Assembly (NCBI GenBank): GCA_008973525.1
Contig: WACJ01000223.1
Coordinates: forward strand, 434,001 to 498,000
Source: Stenopsyche tienmushanensis
Lineage: Eukaryota > Arthropoda > Insecta > Trichoptera > Stenopsychidae
Length of the DNA stretch: 64,000 nt
Direction of reading: 5' to 3'
The translations under genes were made by a program, and so were the position numbers. Of the stretch, positions 37,201-43,165 are shown piece after piece. How positions within the stretch are numbered: the stretch's first letter is position 1; the number at the start of each line of letters is the position of its first letter. The notes below the pieces were generated by a model. It made no database searches, was not told where the DNA came from, and saw only the letters and a list, made by a program, of their open reading frames with translations.

Positions 37201-38795
37201 TCACCATGGTGGCGTGGCAGTCCCGATGGGACAACTCCGCTAAAGGTCAGTGAATGCACGAGCTAATATCAAACCTGAGAACCTGGGTAGCCAGAAAACA
37301 CGGTCAACTGTGCTACCACTTGACCCAGGTCCTCACCGGGTACGGTTTGTTTTGGTAGCTACCTACACAAAATAGGCAAAGAGACCGGCTCGAAGTGCCA
37401 CCACTGCGGGCCGAAAGGGACATCCTACGACAGGAGCTGGGAATCAGCTCGCTTTTCCCTAACAACATGGTATCTTCAATGTTAACGGATGCTAGGGCAT
37501 GGAATGCGTGGTGCAAATACACGACGTGCGCTATGTAGTAGAAGGAGGATGCTGAACGAATAATAGCAATATAATGATATTCAGAAAGTGACAAACGGAG
37601 CTCGTGAAGGACACGTTGCTGCCACTCTTTCCACTGCTTTTGCAATACTTAATTAGTAGCCGGGTGGCAGCCGAAGAGAAAGAGGGTTAAGTGGGTAAAA
37701 ATCCCTCATTATCACCAGAATGGTGTATTTTGAAGATTATTTCCTTCGCAAAAAAAAAGATATAACCATGTCTTCAAATCGCTCGTGTGGAATGTCCATC
37801 ATAGCATGCACTGTATGGCATGCGACGCCATGCTGTTGGAACCACATGTCGTCGGTATACATTTTATCCAGCTTAGCAATGGTTGTTGTCTATTTTGTTT
37901 TTGAATAAGTATGGGCCACATCAAAATCCGCACCAAAAAGTTACTTTCTCGGGATGCATTTGGTATATCTCGCGTGGATTTATATTGTCCTAAATCTAAC
38001 AATTTAGCTTGTTATAACGTCCATTAATTCAAAAATGGTCCTCATCGCTAAAGATGATCTTTTTGGTGAAACGTTTCTCAAACGGAGCACTAGTTTTGAA
38101 AATAAAATTTGATATTTTACACATGATTATACAACATTATAACCTTTAGTAATAATTTGCCATATACAATTAAATAATTTATAATAAATTTGATAGATGT
38201 TGCATTAACAGCATGACCGCTATAACGTTAAAAAAAAATCGAGCGTCCCTATTGAAAGACGCTGTATAATTAATTTTGTCTTGTAATATCCGGCATTGTT
38301 CCTTATTAAACTTGCCCTAACTATGTAACACTATATGCAAATTCATTACAAATGCGAAATAGCTTCAGTAGCGTTGTTTGTATTGCATTTCAGATCCTGG
38401 AGTTTGTAAGCATCGAATCACAAACGTTTCGTTCTTGTTTCAATATTATTATCACGGGGATACTTTTTTAGTTTATTATGAAAATTCAAACGGATGTTAT
38501 TGTTTCCCAAAATTATGTTATTTATTGATAGCTCGCCTGCTTTTAAATTTGCTCATTTCATCAGTCAAAATATGACAAAGCTGTTAAAAGCTCCAGTGAG
38601 CTTTATTTGTCTACTCTCCTTGAAAATTCTCCTTAGCTCATTGGAATATCAAGACGAGGAGCGATATCCTTGTAATAATTACGTCAATCAAGAAGCTTCC
38701 TTGATTACGTAATTAATTTTAATCAACCGAATGTCTTCACGAGAAGATGACTACTTACCCAACCCTAATTTCATCACAAGAATTATGTATTTCAT
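9971..38795 (-). CDS. Six-exon gene for a cysteine-rich secreted or membrane-anchored insect protein, 247 aa
   Basis: Coding exons on the minus strand, in order: 38795-38759, 35821-35780, 35726-35594, 35519-35377, 13722-13581 and 10217-9971. Every intron is GT-AG, phases match at all five junctions, and the joined frame (744 bases) has no stop before the terminal TAA. Residues 1 to about 36 are a hydrophobic signal peptide (probable cleavage before DDKC). Fifteen cysteines follow, at 40, 47, 70, 79, 87, 111, 126, 137, 165, 166, 174, 183, 204, 212 and 226. Sequons lie at 122 (NHT), 177 (NAS) and 184 (NIS). Residues 217-241 are strongly hydrophobic before KRMMGF, suggesting a membrane or lipid anchor. 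The motifs EELKRCL, GMDCVDKW, EYLNHTECF and LCCARF recall a broad insect family of secreted proteins of unknown function (DUF19/T20D4.11-like or 27-kDa hemolymph-protein-like). That name comes from memory, not a search. The gene looks intact despite transposon-filled introns. Confidence 0.85.
11040..11125 (+). repeat. Family D short repeat, copy 1
   Basis: The block CAACATGTGCGGGCATACTC, then a GGATCACTCGAG segment, recurs at 23728-23790 and 34355-34440 with a few differences. Unclassified dispersed repeat. Confidence 0.6.
11170..11300 (+). repeat. Family E repeat, 5' fragment
   Basis: It matches the beginning of the longer copies at 31940 and 55740 (TTATGATCCATGCAGCTCTTCATT and the following GGCCATTCGGTGCTCCAAAT). 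Confidence 0.5.
13581..13722 (-). CDS. Exon 5 (EYLNHTECF segment)
   Basis: The acceptor is tttttctttgcag| and the donor is TTTGCTG|gtatgt. It encodes 46 full codons, including NHTEC, WVRC and the first Cys of the LCC pair. It is separated from exon 4 by about 21.7 kb of mostly transposon-derived sequence. Confidence 0.87.
14185..14300 (+). repeat. Family F repeat, copy 1
   Basis: It contains GAAGTCCTAAACGTATTCCG and AGCCGACTCG, matched at 57045-57140. Unclassified. Confidence 0.5.
14560..15309 (-). repeat. Family A repeat, long copy, reversed
   Basis: The reverse complement aligns with 28965-29515: GGGTAGCCCAGCTAA, GTGCGCAGGTCACCC, CAGCCTAGGCAAACAGGGAAGAA, then a block with ACCCGAAC-like sequence near the end. 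There is no intact frame. It includes a perfect 13-bp hairpin at 15120-15150 that copy 28965 lacks. Family A is unclassified. It is often next to R1-like debris and could be a LINE 5' region or another element. Confidence 0.7.
15120..15150. repeat. Perfect hairpin, 13-bp stem with 5-nt loop
   Basis: Arms GCGCAGGTCACCC (15120-15132) and GGGTGACCTGCGC (15138-15150). In the related copy near 29125-29155 the corresponding sequence is only a weak quasi-palindrome (GCGCAG...CTGCGC). Confidence 0.9.
15310..15600 (-). mobile_element. Mariner relic, rearranged
   Basis: The minus strand reads HELHRKLLISFGWDILTH near 15390-15340, the conserved mariner stretch before PPYSPDLAP. The same peptide stretch is recognisable at 28470-28510 (+). 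From 15590 to 15460 the minus strand also carries a mariner 5' terminus (GTTTCTGACACCGAGGGATT ... CACCTGGCGTGT ... GTCGGCCATTTTGTTCAGC) as at 53222. Most of the transposase is deleted between the two parts. Confidence 0.65.
15601..16811. other. AT-rich intron DNA, no gene recognised
   Basis: Part of intron 4 of the cysteine-rich gene. A 48-nt minus frame at 16450-16395 has splice-like ends, but its phase cannot fit the gene. Confidence 0.4.
16812..17209 (+). mobile_element. Solo-LTR-like element, copy 1
   Basis: It begins TGTAGCGTGGGCGATTTAC and ends CCTCAATGTTACA, giving TGTA...TACA termini. It contains TGTGGAATAAAT (polyadenylation-like) and the shared blocks ACAGCGCCATCTCTT and GCAGCCAGATCTCTCTC. 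Flanks GTAT and CTAT are imperfect as a 4-bp duplication. No gag, pol or primer-binding site lies beside it. Confidence 0.6.
17205..17525 (+). mobile_element. Short Tc1/mariner-type element, family TE-2, with both ends
   Basis: The left end ATGTTTCACACATAGGCCCT and the right end (reverse complement of TAGGGCCTATGTATGAAACG) are inverted repeats. Plus-strand frames between them give WLAQSADLTPLDFYL, the conserved end of the catalytic region in IS630/Tc1/mariner transposases. It directly abuts LTR copy 1. About 320 bp, internally deleted. Confidence 0.65.
17740..18130 (+). repeat. Family A repeat, copy 2
   Basis: A poly-G run, then GCAATCCTATGCTCGCG, GGTAACCCAGCTAGCATGAG and CTCCATGGCTAGGTACTACG, as in the other family A copies. 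No coding frame is proposed. Confidence 0.6.
18739..18975 (+). mobile_element. Family C terminal fragment
   Basis: TGGGGTATTTTAATAAGGAC, the AAATGTAAATAAAACAAGT segment, then ATGTCTGCCGCGGTTTTGCT, shared with 36145 and 42890. It is the end of the element that carries the reversed transposase C-terminus. Confidence 0.55.
18976..20109. other. AT-rich intron DNA, no gene recognised
   Basis: The plus frame at 19273-19467 (with EIKKCFSTST) and short minus frames were examined. None has fitting splice sites or phase. Confidence 0.4.
20110..20600 (+). mobile_element. R1-like LINE, 3' end of ORF2 (second subfamily)
   Basis: Plus-strand frames give REAWQRRWDRSSKGRWT, YRLTQVLTGHGCFGAYLKRI, VDNAEHTIIGCKAWAPQRKL and MVHSMMESKKN, the LINE C-terminal zinc-knuckle region. 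Close relatives lie at 47700-48120, 53556-53830 and 59880-60250. Stops and frameshifts are present, and the upstream RT is absent. Confidence 0.75.
20614..20644. repeat. Perfect hairpin, 13-bp stem with 5-nt loop
   Basis: Arms AGCCAAGACACCC (20614-20626) and GGGTGTCTTGGCT (20632-20644), just past the 3' end of an R1-like fragment. The sister copies at 48100 and 53815 lack it. Confidence 0.9.
20690..20770 (+). repeat. Family A repeat, short 5' fragment
   Basis: CATAAAATCCCAAGGGGGGG, then GGGGTAATGATGTGGAGTAG, match the start of the copies at 28965 and 40250. It lies between two R1-like fragments of opposite orientation. Confidence 0.55.
20771..21660 (-). mobile_element. R1-like LINE, 3' half, longest clean frame of its type
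   Basis: The minus strand is open from 21581 to 21135 (148 codons) with YLTRLMPKIGGPRSSRRKLF, LLYGAPVWTEM, TTISLDAVQALTNALLMDIL and YHLTQMLTGHGC. A stop follows GHGC, and shifted sequence continues with the knuckle (KCHHCSEDHDDAEHTVFKCE). The tail to 20771 matches the 3' UTR of the 23990 copy. RT is absent (5' truncated). Confidence 0.82.
21661..22150 (+). repeat. Family A repeat, 3' part
   Basis: CTCAACAGCCTAGTGCATAC, CTCCATGGTTAAGTACTGC and a TGGCTAGTCTGGGGAAACCC segment follow the same order as in 28965-29515. Confidence 0.6.
22220..22472 (+). mobile_element. piggyBac-type MITE with TTAA target duplication
   Basis: The left end is TTAA-CCTCTTAACCGAG. The right end in reverse complement is TTAA-CTTCTTAACCGGGG. 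Just inside the left end is a perfect 20-bp palindrome, ATGACGAAATATTTCGTCAT (22238-22257). Degenerate copies follow at about 22287 (ATGACGAAATATTCCGTCA) and 22370. TTAA at both ends and TTAACC-type inverted repeats are the hallmark of piggyBac elements. About 250 bp long, no transposase. Confidence 0.8.
22473..23989. other. AT-rich intron DNA
   Basis: The minus frame 23590-23225 is open for 121 codons without splice context or recognisable motif. I regard it as chance. A family D copy lies at 23728. Confidence 0.4.
23728..23790 (+). repeat. Family D short repeat, copy 2
   Basis: It contains CAACATGTGCGTGCATACTC, nearly identical to copies 1 and 3, but lacks the CTCGAG segment. Confidence 0.55.
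23990..24960 (-). mobile_element. R1-like LINE, 3' end with 3' UTR, reversed
   Basis: The minus strand gives LRKHNQLPPECHHCGATNDD ... HMIFGCPAWNAERNVLRDEL (24900-24780), then further on HLTRMLTGHGCFGTYLCKIS (24590-24530). The order knuckle then TGHGCF is the reverse of normal, so this is two overlapping fragments or a duplication. The 3' UTR near 24360-24000 matches 20771-21050 and 27400-27545. Confidence 0.72.
24961..25440 (+). mobile_element. R1-like RT fragment, head-to-head with the preceding copy
   Basis: Plus-strand frames give a degenerate LSIGCPQDLVLGTVL and DRLTYGDNHTLLAVG. The catalytic (F/Y)ADD is YGDN. It meets the minus-oriented copy at about 24960 head to head. It is related to the fragment at 8900-8430. 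Confidence 0.65.
25441..25625 (-). mobile_element. Possible hAT-type element end
   Basis: The sequence near 25595-25620 (AAAAGGTTAGGAACCACTGC, then TCTAGA) resembles the terminal repeat of hAT elements in reverse (CAGTGGTTCCTAACC). No second terminus or transposase was identified. Confidence 0.35.
25660..25960 (+). mobile_element. LINE 3' fragment, second type
   Basis: CATGCTCTGTGAACATGTTT, then GAGGCGCTCTTTCGATGTG and AAATTTGGACCGGTTG, match the 43478 copy. Shifted frames are needed to read the knuckle region. Confidence 0.55.
27060..27359 (+). mobile_element. Mariner relic, N-terminal part
   Basis: GTCGGCCATTTTGTTCAGTC and TGGACAGATCATCGTACGC match the mariner start at 53270-53345. Later frames give SSVISDELLQK and EDFLDSIA, corresponding to the mariner helix-turn-helix region and the stretch before GDETW. 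It ends where an R1-like tail begins. Confidence 0.6.
27360..27545 (+). mobile_element. R1-like 3' UTR fragment
   Basis: GGGGGATTTAGTGGGTAAGA, then CACACTATCATGGTTTTTAA, match the reverse of 24300-24250. The A-rich end is at 27531-27540. Only the 3' end is present. Confidence 0.55.
27640..28310 (-). mobile_element. R1-like LINE, C-terminal region and 3' UTR
   Basis: The minus strand is open for 103 codons (28285-27974): TTQALIGYGCFGSHLRKIQK, ECHHCEAKLNDAAHTLFDCP, then NARAWNALSGYVASVILQK. The 3' UTR (28000-27640) is nearly the same as 8090-8250. It lies tail-to-tail with the fragment at 27360-27545. Confidence 0.8.
28320..28645 (+). mobile_element. Mariner relic, catalytic C-terminal half
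   Basis: Plus-strand frames give PKGTTINVETCYNTIKE, LLHVNARLHIARASQKLLIS and APxDYHLVIKLKEFLGG. These match mariner GTTIN, LLHDNARPH and PDLAPSDYHLF...KEFLGG. Of the mariner DD34D residues, the first Asp is outside the fragment, and the DN of HDNARPH reads VN here, so the copy is dead. Confidence 0.75.
28905..29730. mobile_element. Family H element split by a family A repeat
   Basis: It starts GATTCAAATATAATCCGGAA as at 43344. After 60 bp it is interrupted by family A (28965-29515), then resumes with ATATTTTTATACATAGTGCC, matching 43410-43435. Minus 29718-29512 is open for 68 codons (KKLSNEINVFLMKGTMYKN), possibly a transposase remnant. Confidence 0.5.
28965..29515 (+). repeat. Family A repeat, reference copy
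   Basis: The cleanest copy: CATAAAACCCCAGGAGGGGG, GGGTAGCCCAGCTAACGTGA, GTGCGCAGGTCACCC, CAGCCTAGGCAAACAGGGAA, then AAAGGATCAGTGGAAGACAC near the end. No ORF spans it. Its flanks are two parts of family H, so it is an insertion. Confidence 0.65.
29731..31225. other. AT-rich intron DNA, no gene recognised
   Basis: Only short chance frames. No supported splice-flanked segment found. Confidence 0.4.
31226..31680 (+). mobile_element. Solo-LTR-like element, copy 2
   Basis: Same start (TGTAGCGTGGGCGATTTACC) and internal order as copy 1, with a longer 3' part (CGGCCCGATAGAAGAACAG ... CGCCCCCGCCTCAAAG). Its end is degraded (GTTTAAA in place of GTTACA). No internal retrotransposon genes were found. 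Confidence 0.6.
31940..32760 (+). repeat. Family E repeat, long copy 1 (unclassified)
   Basis: Shares most of its length with 55740-56470, including GCATATGCAAAAAAGGCACA, AGTACCGCACACCTTCACGG, TTCTGGTGGGTC and TTCTTTCACCGCCGCGTTCA. No coding frame and no clear terminal repeats were found. It may be a non-autonomous element or a SINE-like unit. Confidence 0.65.
32761..34509. other. AT-rich intron DNA with one GC palindrome
   Basis: No exon found. At 33993-34013 lies AACGGCTCGAGCGAGCCGGTT, an almost perfect inverted repeat similar to the one at 45292. Confidence 0.45.
34355..34440 (+). repeat. Family D short repeat, copy 3
   Basis: It contains CAACATGTGCGTGCATACTC and GGATCACTCGAGCG, then a second partial unit (AACATCTGAGTGCATACTC), so the unit may be internally duplicated. 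It lies close to an LTR copy. Confidence 0.55.
34514..34939 (-). mobile_element. Solo-LTR-like element, copy 3, with 4-bp target duplication
   Basis: Reverse orientation: on the plus strand it runs TGTAACATTGAGG ... GCCCATGCTACA. It is flanked by TATT on both sides (34510-34513 and 34940-34943). A perfect 4-bp duplication and TGTA...TACA-type ends support a solo LTR. Confidence 0.7.
35155..35240. mobile_element. TE-2 terminal fragment
   Basis: It contains GGACATGGGGCCTGTGTGTG and then AAATGTAGCAAAAAACCCC, one terminus of family TE-2. It lies within intron 4 of the cysteine-rich gene, about 140 bp from exon 4. Confidence 0.5.
35377..35519 (-). CDS. Exon 4 (GMDCVDKW and LLCQDQEF segment)
   Basis: It lies 74 bp from exon 3, with acceptor attttaag| and donor AAAAG|gttttt (a weaker donor). 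It encodes 47 full codons with three cysteines and the family-like GMDCVDKWNKQC stretch. It starts in phase 2 and ends in phase 1, as its neighbours require. Confidence 0.85.
35594..35726 (-). CDS. Exon 3 (first three cysteines)
   Basis: The acceptor is tttaatctttttag| and the donor is CAC|gtaagtgg. The exon encodes the end of the signal peptide (SWLMVPSNA) and the first Cys segment, with DDKC, ELKRCL and IVTLC. It starts in phase 1 and ends in phase 2. Confidence 0.88.
35780..35821 (-). CDS. Exon 2 (hydrophobic core of signal peptide, 42 nt)
   Basis: The acceptor is ctatcttttag| and the donor is |gtaagc. The exon encodes DLSLILVNITAIV between split codons, the hydrophobic core of a secretion signal. 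The 53-bp intron to exon 3 is near the minimum size for insects. Confidence 0.8.
36145..38264 (-). mobile_element. Family C Tc1/mariner-type element, complete ends, split by an R1-like insertion
   Basis: TA dinucleotides flank it at 36143-36144 and 38265-38266. The left end is CGGGATTTTTCAATAAGAAC. The right end in reverse complement is CAGCGTCTTTCAATAGGGAC. Minus-strand frames (38060-37790) give HPEKVTFWCGF-like, then YTDDMWFQQHGVACHTVHAM, the DDE region of IS630/Tc1/mariner transposases, with frameshifts. About 700 bp without the insert, so it is internally deleted. It lies inside intron 1 of the cysteine-rich gene. Confidence 0.72.
36361..37761 (+). mobile_element. R1-like LINE inserted in family C element, with 20-bp target duplication
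   Basis: Flanks ATAACCATGCCCTCAAATCG (36341-36360) and ATAACCATGTCTTCAAATCG (37762-37781) differ at two positions. The first 127 codons are open and give the RT fingers and palm (LVLIPKGKAPPNPSAYRLL, QQYGFRVGRSTITQVVNM, IALDVKNVFNSAR). After a deletion come VKIDDKLRFVTHTEKA, NLARLMPNIGGSKTSRRRLY and the knuckle region. It ends in an A-rich tract. The catalytic (F/Y)ADD region is missing. Confidence 0.85.
38759..38795 (-). CDS. Exon 1 (start codon, start of signal peptide)
   Basis: Two in-frame ATGs lie at 38795-38793 (preceded by AAA, better start context) and 38774-38772 (preceded by GTG). I chose the upstream one. The exon ends TTGG|gtaagtag, a near-consensus donor, leaving one base (phase 1) that joins TT of exon 2 to make Val. 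The reading frame is open further upstream, so the true 5' UTR boundary is not visible. This exon was found because it supplies exactly the phase and the initiator methionine that exon 2 lacks. Confidence 0.7.
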
Positions 38796-39419
38796 TTTCA
38801 ATGTGATTATATTCAGTCGATGAGGATCGCCGCGCAAATACTCAGCAGATCCAATCAAAATTAGATTTATTGGATGATCCAGGAAATAATTATAATTCAT
38901 GAATGCATAATGAAATCCAATTTGCATAATAAACATCAGCATATTTGCATTACGCCATCAATTTTACATTTTAGCCAATCGAACATTCAATGACAAATTT
39001 AATGCATTGAATAACTCCGTCGATTATTTGATAAAACAACATAATGCTTATTGAATTCCCAAGGATATTCGTCTGTTCAGAATGTTTGCCATTCATCTGT
39101 AACAGGATCTGTCCGTACTTAAGAAAGCGTGCATGTCTGCTAACAATGGCAAATATTGTAACAGAAAACCGTTCATATCGCTTATCGCAATTTCCATGAA
39201 CTCCACAATATACTACACGAGCAAATGTATATAGTAGATATTCTCGTTTTCTAGTATTTTGACCCCATAATAATCAATAGCATATTTGATTTCACGTTCT
39301 TATTAAAAATAGTATTTTACATGGACACAAATGTGTGTAGTAGGTCAATGTTAGTCGATTCGACTAATATTGCATGCAATTTTTGACTGTGTTTTATTAG
39401 CCTTTTGATTAATGCGTTA
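38796..39419. other. Presumed 5' flank of the cysteine-rich gene
   Basis: The minus-strand promoter should lie here. A GC-richer stretch at 38818-38860 precedes the start codon, but I cannot assign a TATA box or initiator with confidence. Confidence 0.3.
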
Positions 39420-40200
39420 ATTTTATGCTGTGTTCGTATGTCCACCACTTATCGTTCACACAAATCCAATTTCTCTCAAGACCGTGCAGCGTGAATAAAA
39501 CTTGAATAAGCGTGAGTTTATCAATAAATTAATGGAAGGTGAGAATTTTCTAAGCTCTATTGTGTTTGGAGATAAAATGTGGGTGGCTCATTACATACAC
39601 GAATCAAAAAATCAGTCGTCACACCAATTCTACATCTACTATAAAGATTCAAAACCACAATTTCGGGCAAAAAAAAATCATGGCTTCAATGTTTTGGGAC
39701 TAAAAAAATATAATTTTGATCGAATATCTGCCTTGAGGAGTGACCATCAATGCACAACGATAATGTGAGACCTCAAAAAGAACATTCAAAACAAAATGAG
39801 GTGAATGCTGATGAGAGGAGTGTGCTTGTTGTACGATTACGCCCTTTCTCACACAGTCTTAGCCACCAAAGCACTTGGTGGACTCATTTGATTAGGATGT
39901 TTGGAACTACACTTCGTATTTTCCTGACTTGGCGCCTTCATATCATCATATTCCTAAAGGTACACATGAGTGGAATTAAATTTTCAATCGACGAGTAGGT
40001 GCAGAAAGAGACTTTGAAGTAGGAGAAGGACCTAGCAGGAGAGTTTGTGTTACGGCTCACTTTACACGCATTGAACAGGATGAAAACTACGTAGAAACAT
40101 AGTCAACAAGTGTAACAATAACAAAACAAATATAAAAATCTAGTACACTTACTTTCTGAATATTTTTCGTACCAGGCTGAATTTTAAGTATACAGGATAC
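39420..40200 (+). mobile_element. Mariner relic
   Basis: The plus strand gives FLSSIVFGDKMWVAHYIHES, corresponding to mariner FLxxIVTGDETWVHHYxPES, then HNDNVRPQK (HDNARPH) near 39751-39777. The catalytic aspartate of the GDETW motif is kept, but K replaces E. Frames are broken after each segment. The 3' end near 40150 (CTTACTTTCTGAAT) resembles other mariner ends at 28785 and 54495. Confidence 0.72.
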
Positions 40201-40249
40201 ATCCCAACAATTATTAAATATCTTATTTTAGCACACTCTTATTAGTTCG

Positions 40250-40660
40250 GGTCAGTATTTCACTCTATGGTGCCCACGCATAAAACCCCAGGGGGAGGGG
40301 GTAATCCTATGCCCGTGGGTAACAGTCGAATCTTTGGGGTAATAATGTAGATTAGAGATGGACAAAAGAAACTTCGTCGAGTTGCTCATCAAACGCTGCT
40401 GGGGTAGCCCAACCAACATGATTTGGTTGCGCAGCTTACCCGTAAAGTGGAATATGGTACTGCCGATTACAGAAGGAATAGGAGGAATCTGTGTAAAAGG
40501 CGACATCACTATCTTAAATAATCTAGTTCATAAAAGAGAGAACGACTTTAGGCTGATCGAATCATTATGAGTACAATGGGTAAGGGGGAGCCCCTGCAGT
40601 CCATCATCTACCACACCCTCTTTCAAACTGAGATTGGTTAGTTCCCTTCATTGTACTTTC
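40250..40660 (+). repeat. Family A repeat, 5' half
   Basis: GCATAAAACCCCAGGGGGAG, GGGTAGCCCAACCAACATGA and GGGGGAGCCCCTGCAGTCCA follow the order of the reference copy. Confidence 0.6.
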
Positions 40661-40714
40661 AGCTGCACGTAGCCTTGCCTCCTTTTGGAGATTCACATCT
40701 TCCTACCCGACGTA

Positions 40715-41040
40715 AAAAAGGGAGTGAAAGAATATCATCTGACTCAGATTCTCGGAGGGCACGGTTGCTTTGGAGCCTATCTGAAATGGATGGCCAAAGA
40801 GGTGACCACCGAGTGCCACTACTATGGAGCTAAGGTGGATGATGCGGAGCATACGATGTTTGAATGCGAAGCATGAGAGGAAGAGCGGGGAATACTCCGC
40901 GCCTCCATAAGCGATAATCAAGTGTCAAAGGAAGGAATTATGGATTTGATGCTAGAGAAAGAGGAATAATGGATGATCTGGAGAGACTTCACCTCCATGT
41001 CTAAAGAGGATGCTGAAAGGATATAACGACGAGCAAGACG
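40715..41040 (+). mobile_element. R1-like LINE, C-terminal fragment
   Basis: The plus strand gives EYHLTQILGGHGCFGAYLKW, TECHYYGAKVDDAEHTMFEC and DLMLEKEE. The knuckle Cys of CHHC is Tyr (CHYY). It is flanked by two family A halves in opposite orientation. Confidence 0.7.
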
Positions 41041-41054
41041 ACAGATATCACTGG

Positions 41055-41380
41055 ATTGGGGGTTCATTAACAATCGAACCCATTTTGGGTTACCCCGAAC
41101 TATCCACACAAAGAGTGTCTTCCACTGATCCTTTAGCCTCACGAGAAACGCTACGTGCGAAGTGTCCAGGTGCTCACCCCTTTTGCTCTACGCCCTCCAA
41201 AGGAGGAGAGGTTTCCCCGGGAAAGACCAGCTTCAGATCATGTGCACCTGAAGGTGCGATGGAAGAGGAAGTACTAAATTAAAGCTAAATTCAAGGGATT
41301 ACTTTCGCGGGTTCATTGCCACCACGGGTTTAACTTCAGTTTGAAGGGGGCTGCAGCAGATGACGGACTGCATATAACGA
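41055..41380 (-). repeat. Family A repeat, 3' half, reversed
   Basis: The reverse complement contains the GTGGAAGACACTCTTTGTGT segment and matches 29380-29480 and 14650-14930. Confidence 0.6.
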
Positions 41381-41383
41381 CGG

Positions 41384-41419
41384 AATACCTCTTAGCAGCC
41401 ACGGCTGCTAAGAGGTATT
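41384..41419. repeat. Perfect hairpin, 16-bp stem with 4-nt loop
   Basis: Arms AATACCTCTTAGCAGC (41384-41399) and GCTGCTAAGAGGTATT (41404-41419), loop CACG. It lies immediately after the family A half. Confidence 0.92.
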
Positions 41420-41789
41420 AAGTGGATCCAAACCGGTATTTAAACGATGGACAAAGAAGGTGTTTAGTGGCATAAACGATTAAACCCAGAATCCAATACT
41501 ACTGTCGGGTACAGGCTCGGCAATGTTTATAAAAAAATTTACTCTTTGCGAAAAAAGAAAGGCACTCGGAACAGACCGCACAGCAACGCAGGGCACGGAC
41601 TCTGCCTTAAAGATCTATAAGTTGTTGTCAGTCCGATTTTAGCTTTACAGCGCACCAAAGTTCTGCCTACTGCATCAGAATAGCTGATTTAGAGCACACT
41701 TTTTTCGAGACTACGTCATGACGCGCGATGGCGGGTACTTAACAATAACATTAGACAAACAAATTTTGCACAAAATTCGACAAAGCTAA

Positions 41790-42060
41790 CAAAGTTTTTT
41801 GTTCCCAAAGCTACAAACCAGATTCAAAGGACACCATTTTGACAGCATCGAAGCTATCAAAGTGGCCATGATGACAACTCTGAAGACAAGTCTTCAGGGG
41901 AGCGTACCGGGCATGAGAGAGCCCGTGGAAAAATATGTAAATGTTTGTGGGAGTACATTGAAGAATATTATCATATTACACCGGTATTGTAGATATATTG
42001 AGACGTGTAGGGGTACCTTTACGGCACGATATTGCTATAGATGTGCGGGAGTATGATGAG
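41790..42060 (+). mobile_element. Mariner-type transposase C-terminal remnant
   Basis: The plus strand is open for 85 codons with FPKLQTRFKGHHFDSIEAIK and VEKYVNVCGSTLK. This corresponds to the mariner C-terminus (FxKLKxxLKGxxFxxIExIK ... W..C....G.YFEG). Confidence 0.65.
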
Positions 42061-42889
42061 ACGCAGGACACCTGTCTCTGTCTCCAATTCACTAATCTCC
42101 GCACTAAATGTGCGAAAATATTCTTCCTTTAGCACTTTTTCGCAGCATATTGGCAGCAGTGGGATTCCTCATCATCATTAAATTTTAATCAAATACGTTC
42201 AAAATATCCACTCTTTGAATTGTCTGTTGAGAAGCGCTCATAACAAAGACTTACATTACTGATTGCAAGTACCCCAAGCCAATTTCTTCAGTTCGTTATA
42301 AAATAGAACGTTCATTAATTGGAGCAGAGGACAAGAAAATAAATAAAGTCAAAGGGGAAACAGCCGCTTTTGAAATGACATAGCAAAAACAGTATTTCAA
42401 TAGCAATTTTGAGCGTATTTAAGTGAATGGAATATATAAAACACATTTTTTTACATACAAGTATATATCCATGTAACGGATAACCCTTTATATACTTAGA
42501 AAATACTGCGTCAATAATTATGATTTGCTCAACTTTTTTTCAGCTGGTAAGAAATTAGGATAAATAATATTAAATAATAATTTTAAGAGCGCAGGATTTA
42601 AATAAATCGGATTTTTTTAAAAAGATATCCTTTGAATTTTTACAAATGTAAGCACAAAGAACAGGATAATTAGATTGCTTCTTGAGTCCTCTGGAAAGGC
42701 TTATTCTGTAATCAGAATATAAGTGCCATTATATGTATAATACAACATACACGTATATTAAGTAACAACTGTTTCGCCTTTTGGTGTATTATTTGATATA
42801 ATATCCTTATATGGAAAGATTGATTAAATTTAATTCAACTTGATATGCTTTGAAACATCTAAAACTTAATAGTAAAATATCTTAAAATA

Positions 42890-43165
42890 GGGTCTCTAAA
42901 TAAGGACGCTCGATTTTTAAATATAAATGAAACATGTTGTATATAAGATATCCACTCCGTTCGAATGTCCGCCGCGGCTTTGCTTGGTGACACGTATTAG
43001 GGAGGTCCAATTTCGAAAGGGCGGCGCTGTATGGCACGTATCACCGTCCTGTTACAACCACCTGTCGTCGTCATCCATGTCATCCAGGGGTTTAATTTTT
43101 TGCATAAATCTATTTAAAGGTTATTTATCGTTGATGAATTTAAAATGAATATTATCATAAAAACC
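42890..43165 (+). mobile_element. Family C terminal fragment
   Basis: After TA it begins GGGTCTCTAAATAAGGACGC and continues with AATGTCCGCCGCGGCTTTGC. The minus strand then carries the transposase C-terminal region, as at 37800. Confidence 0.55.
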
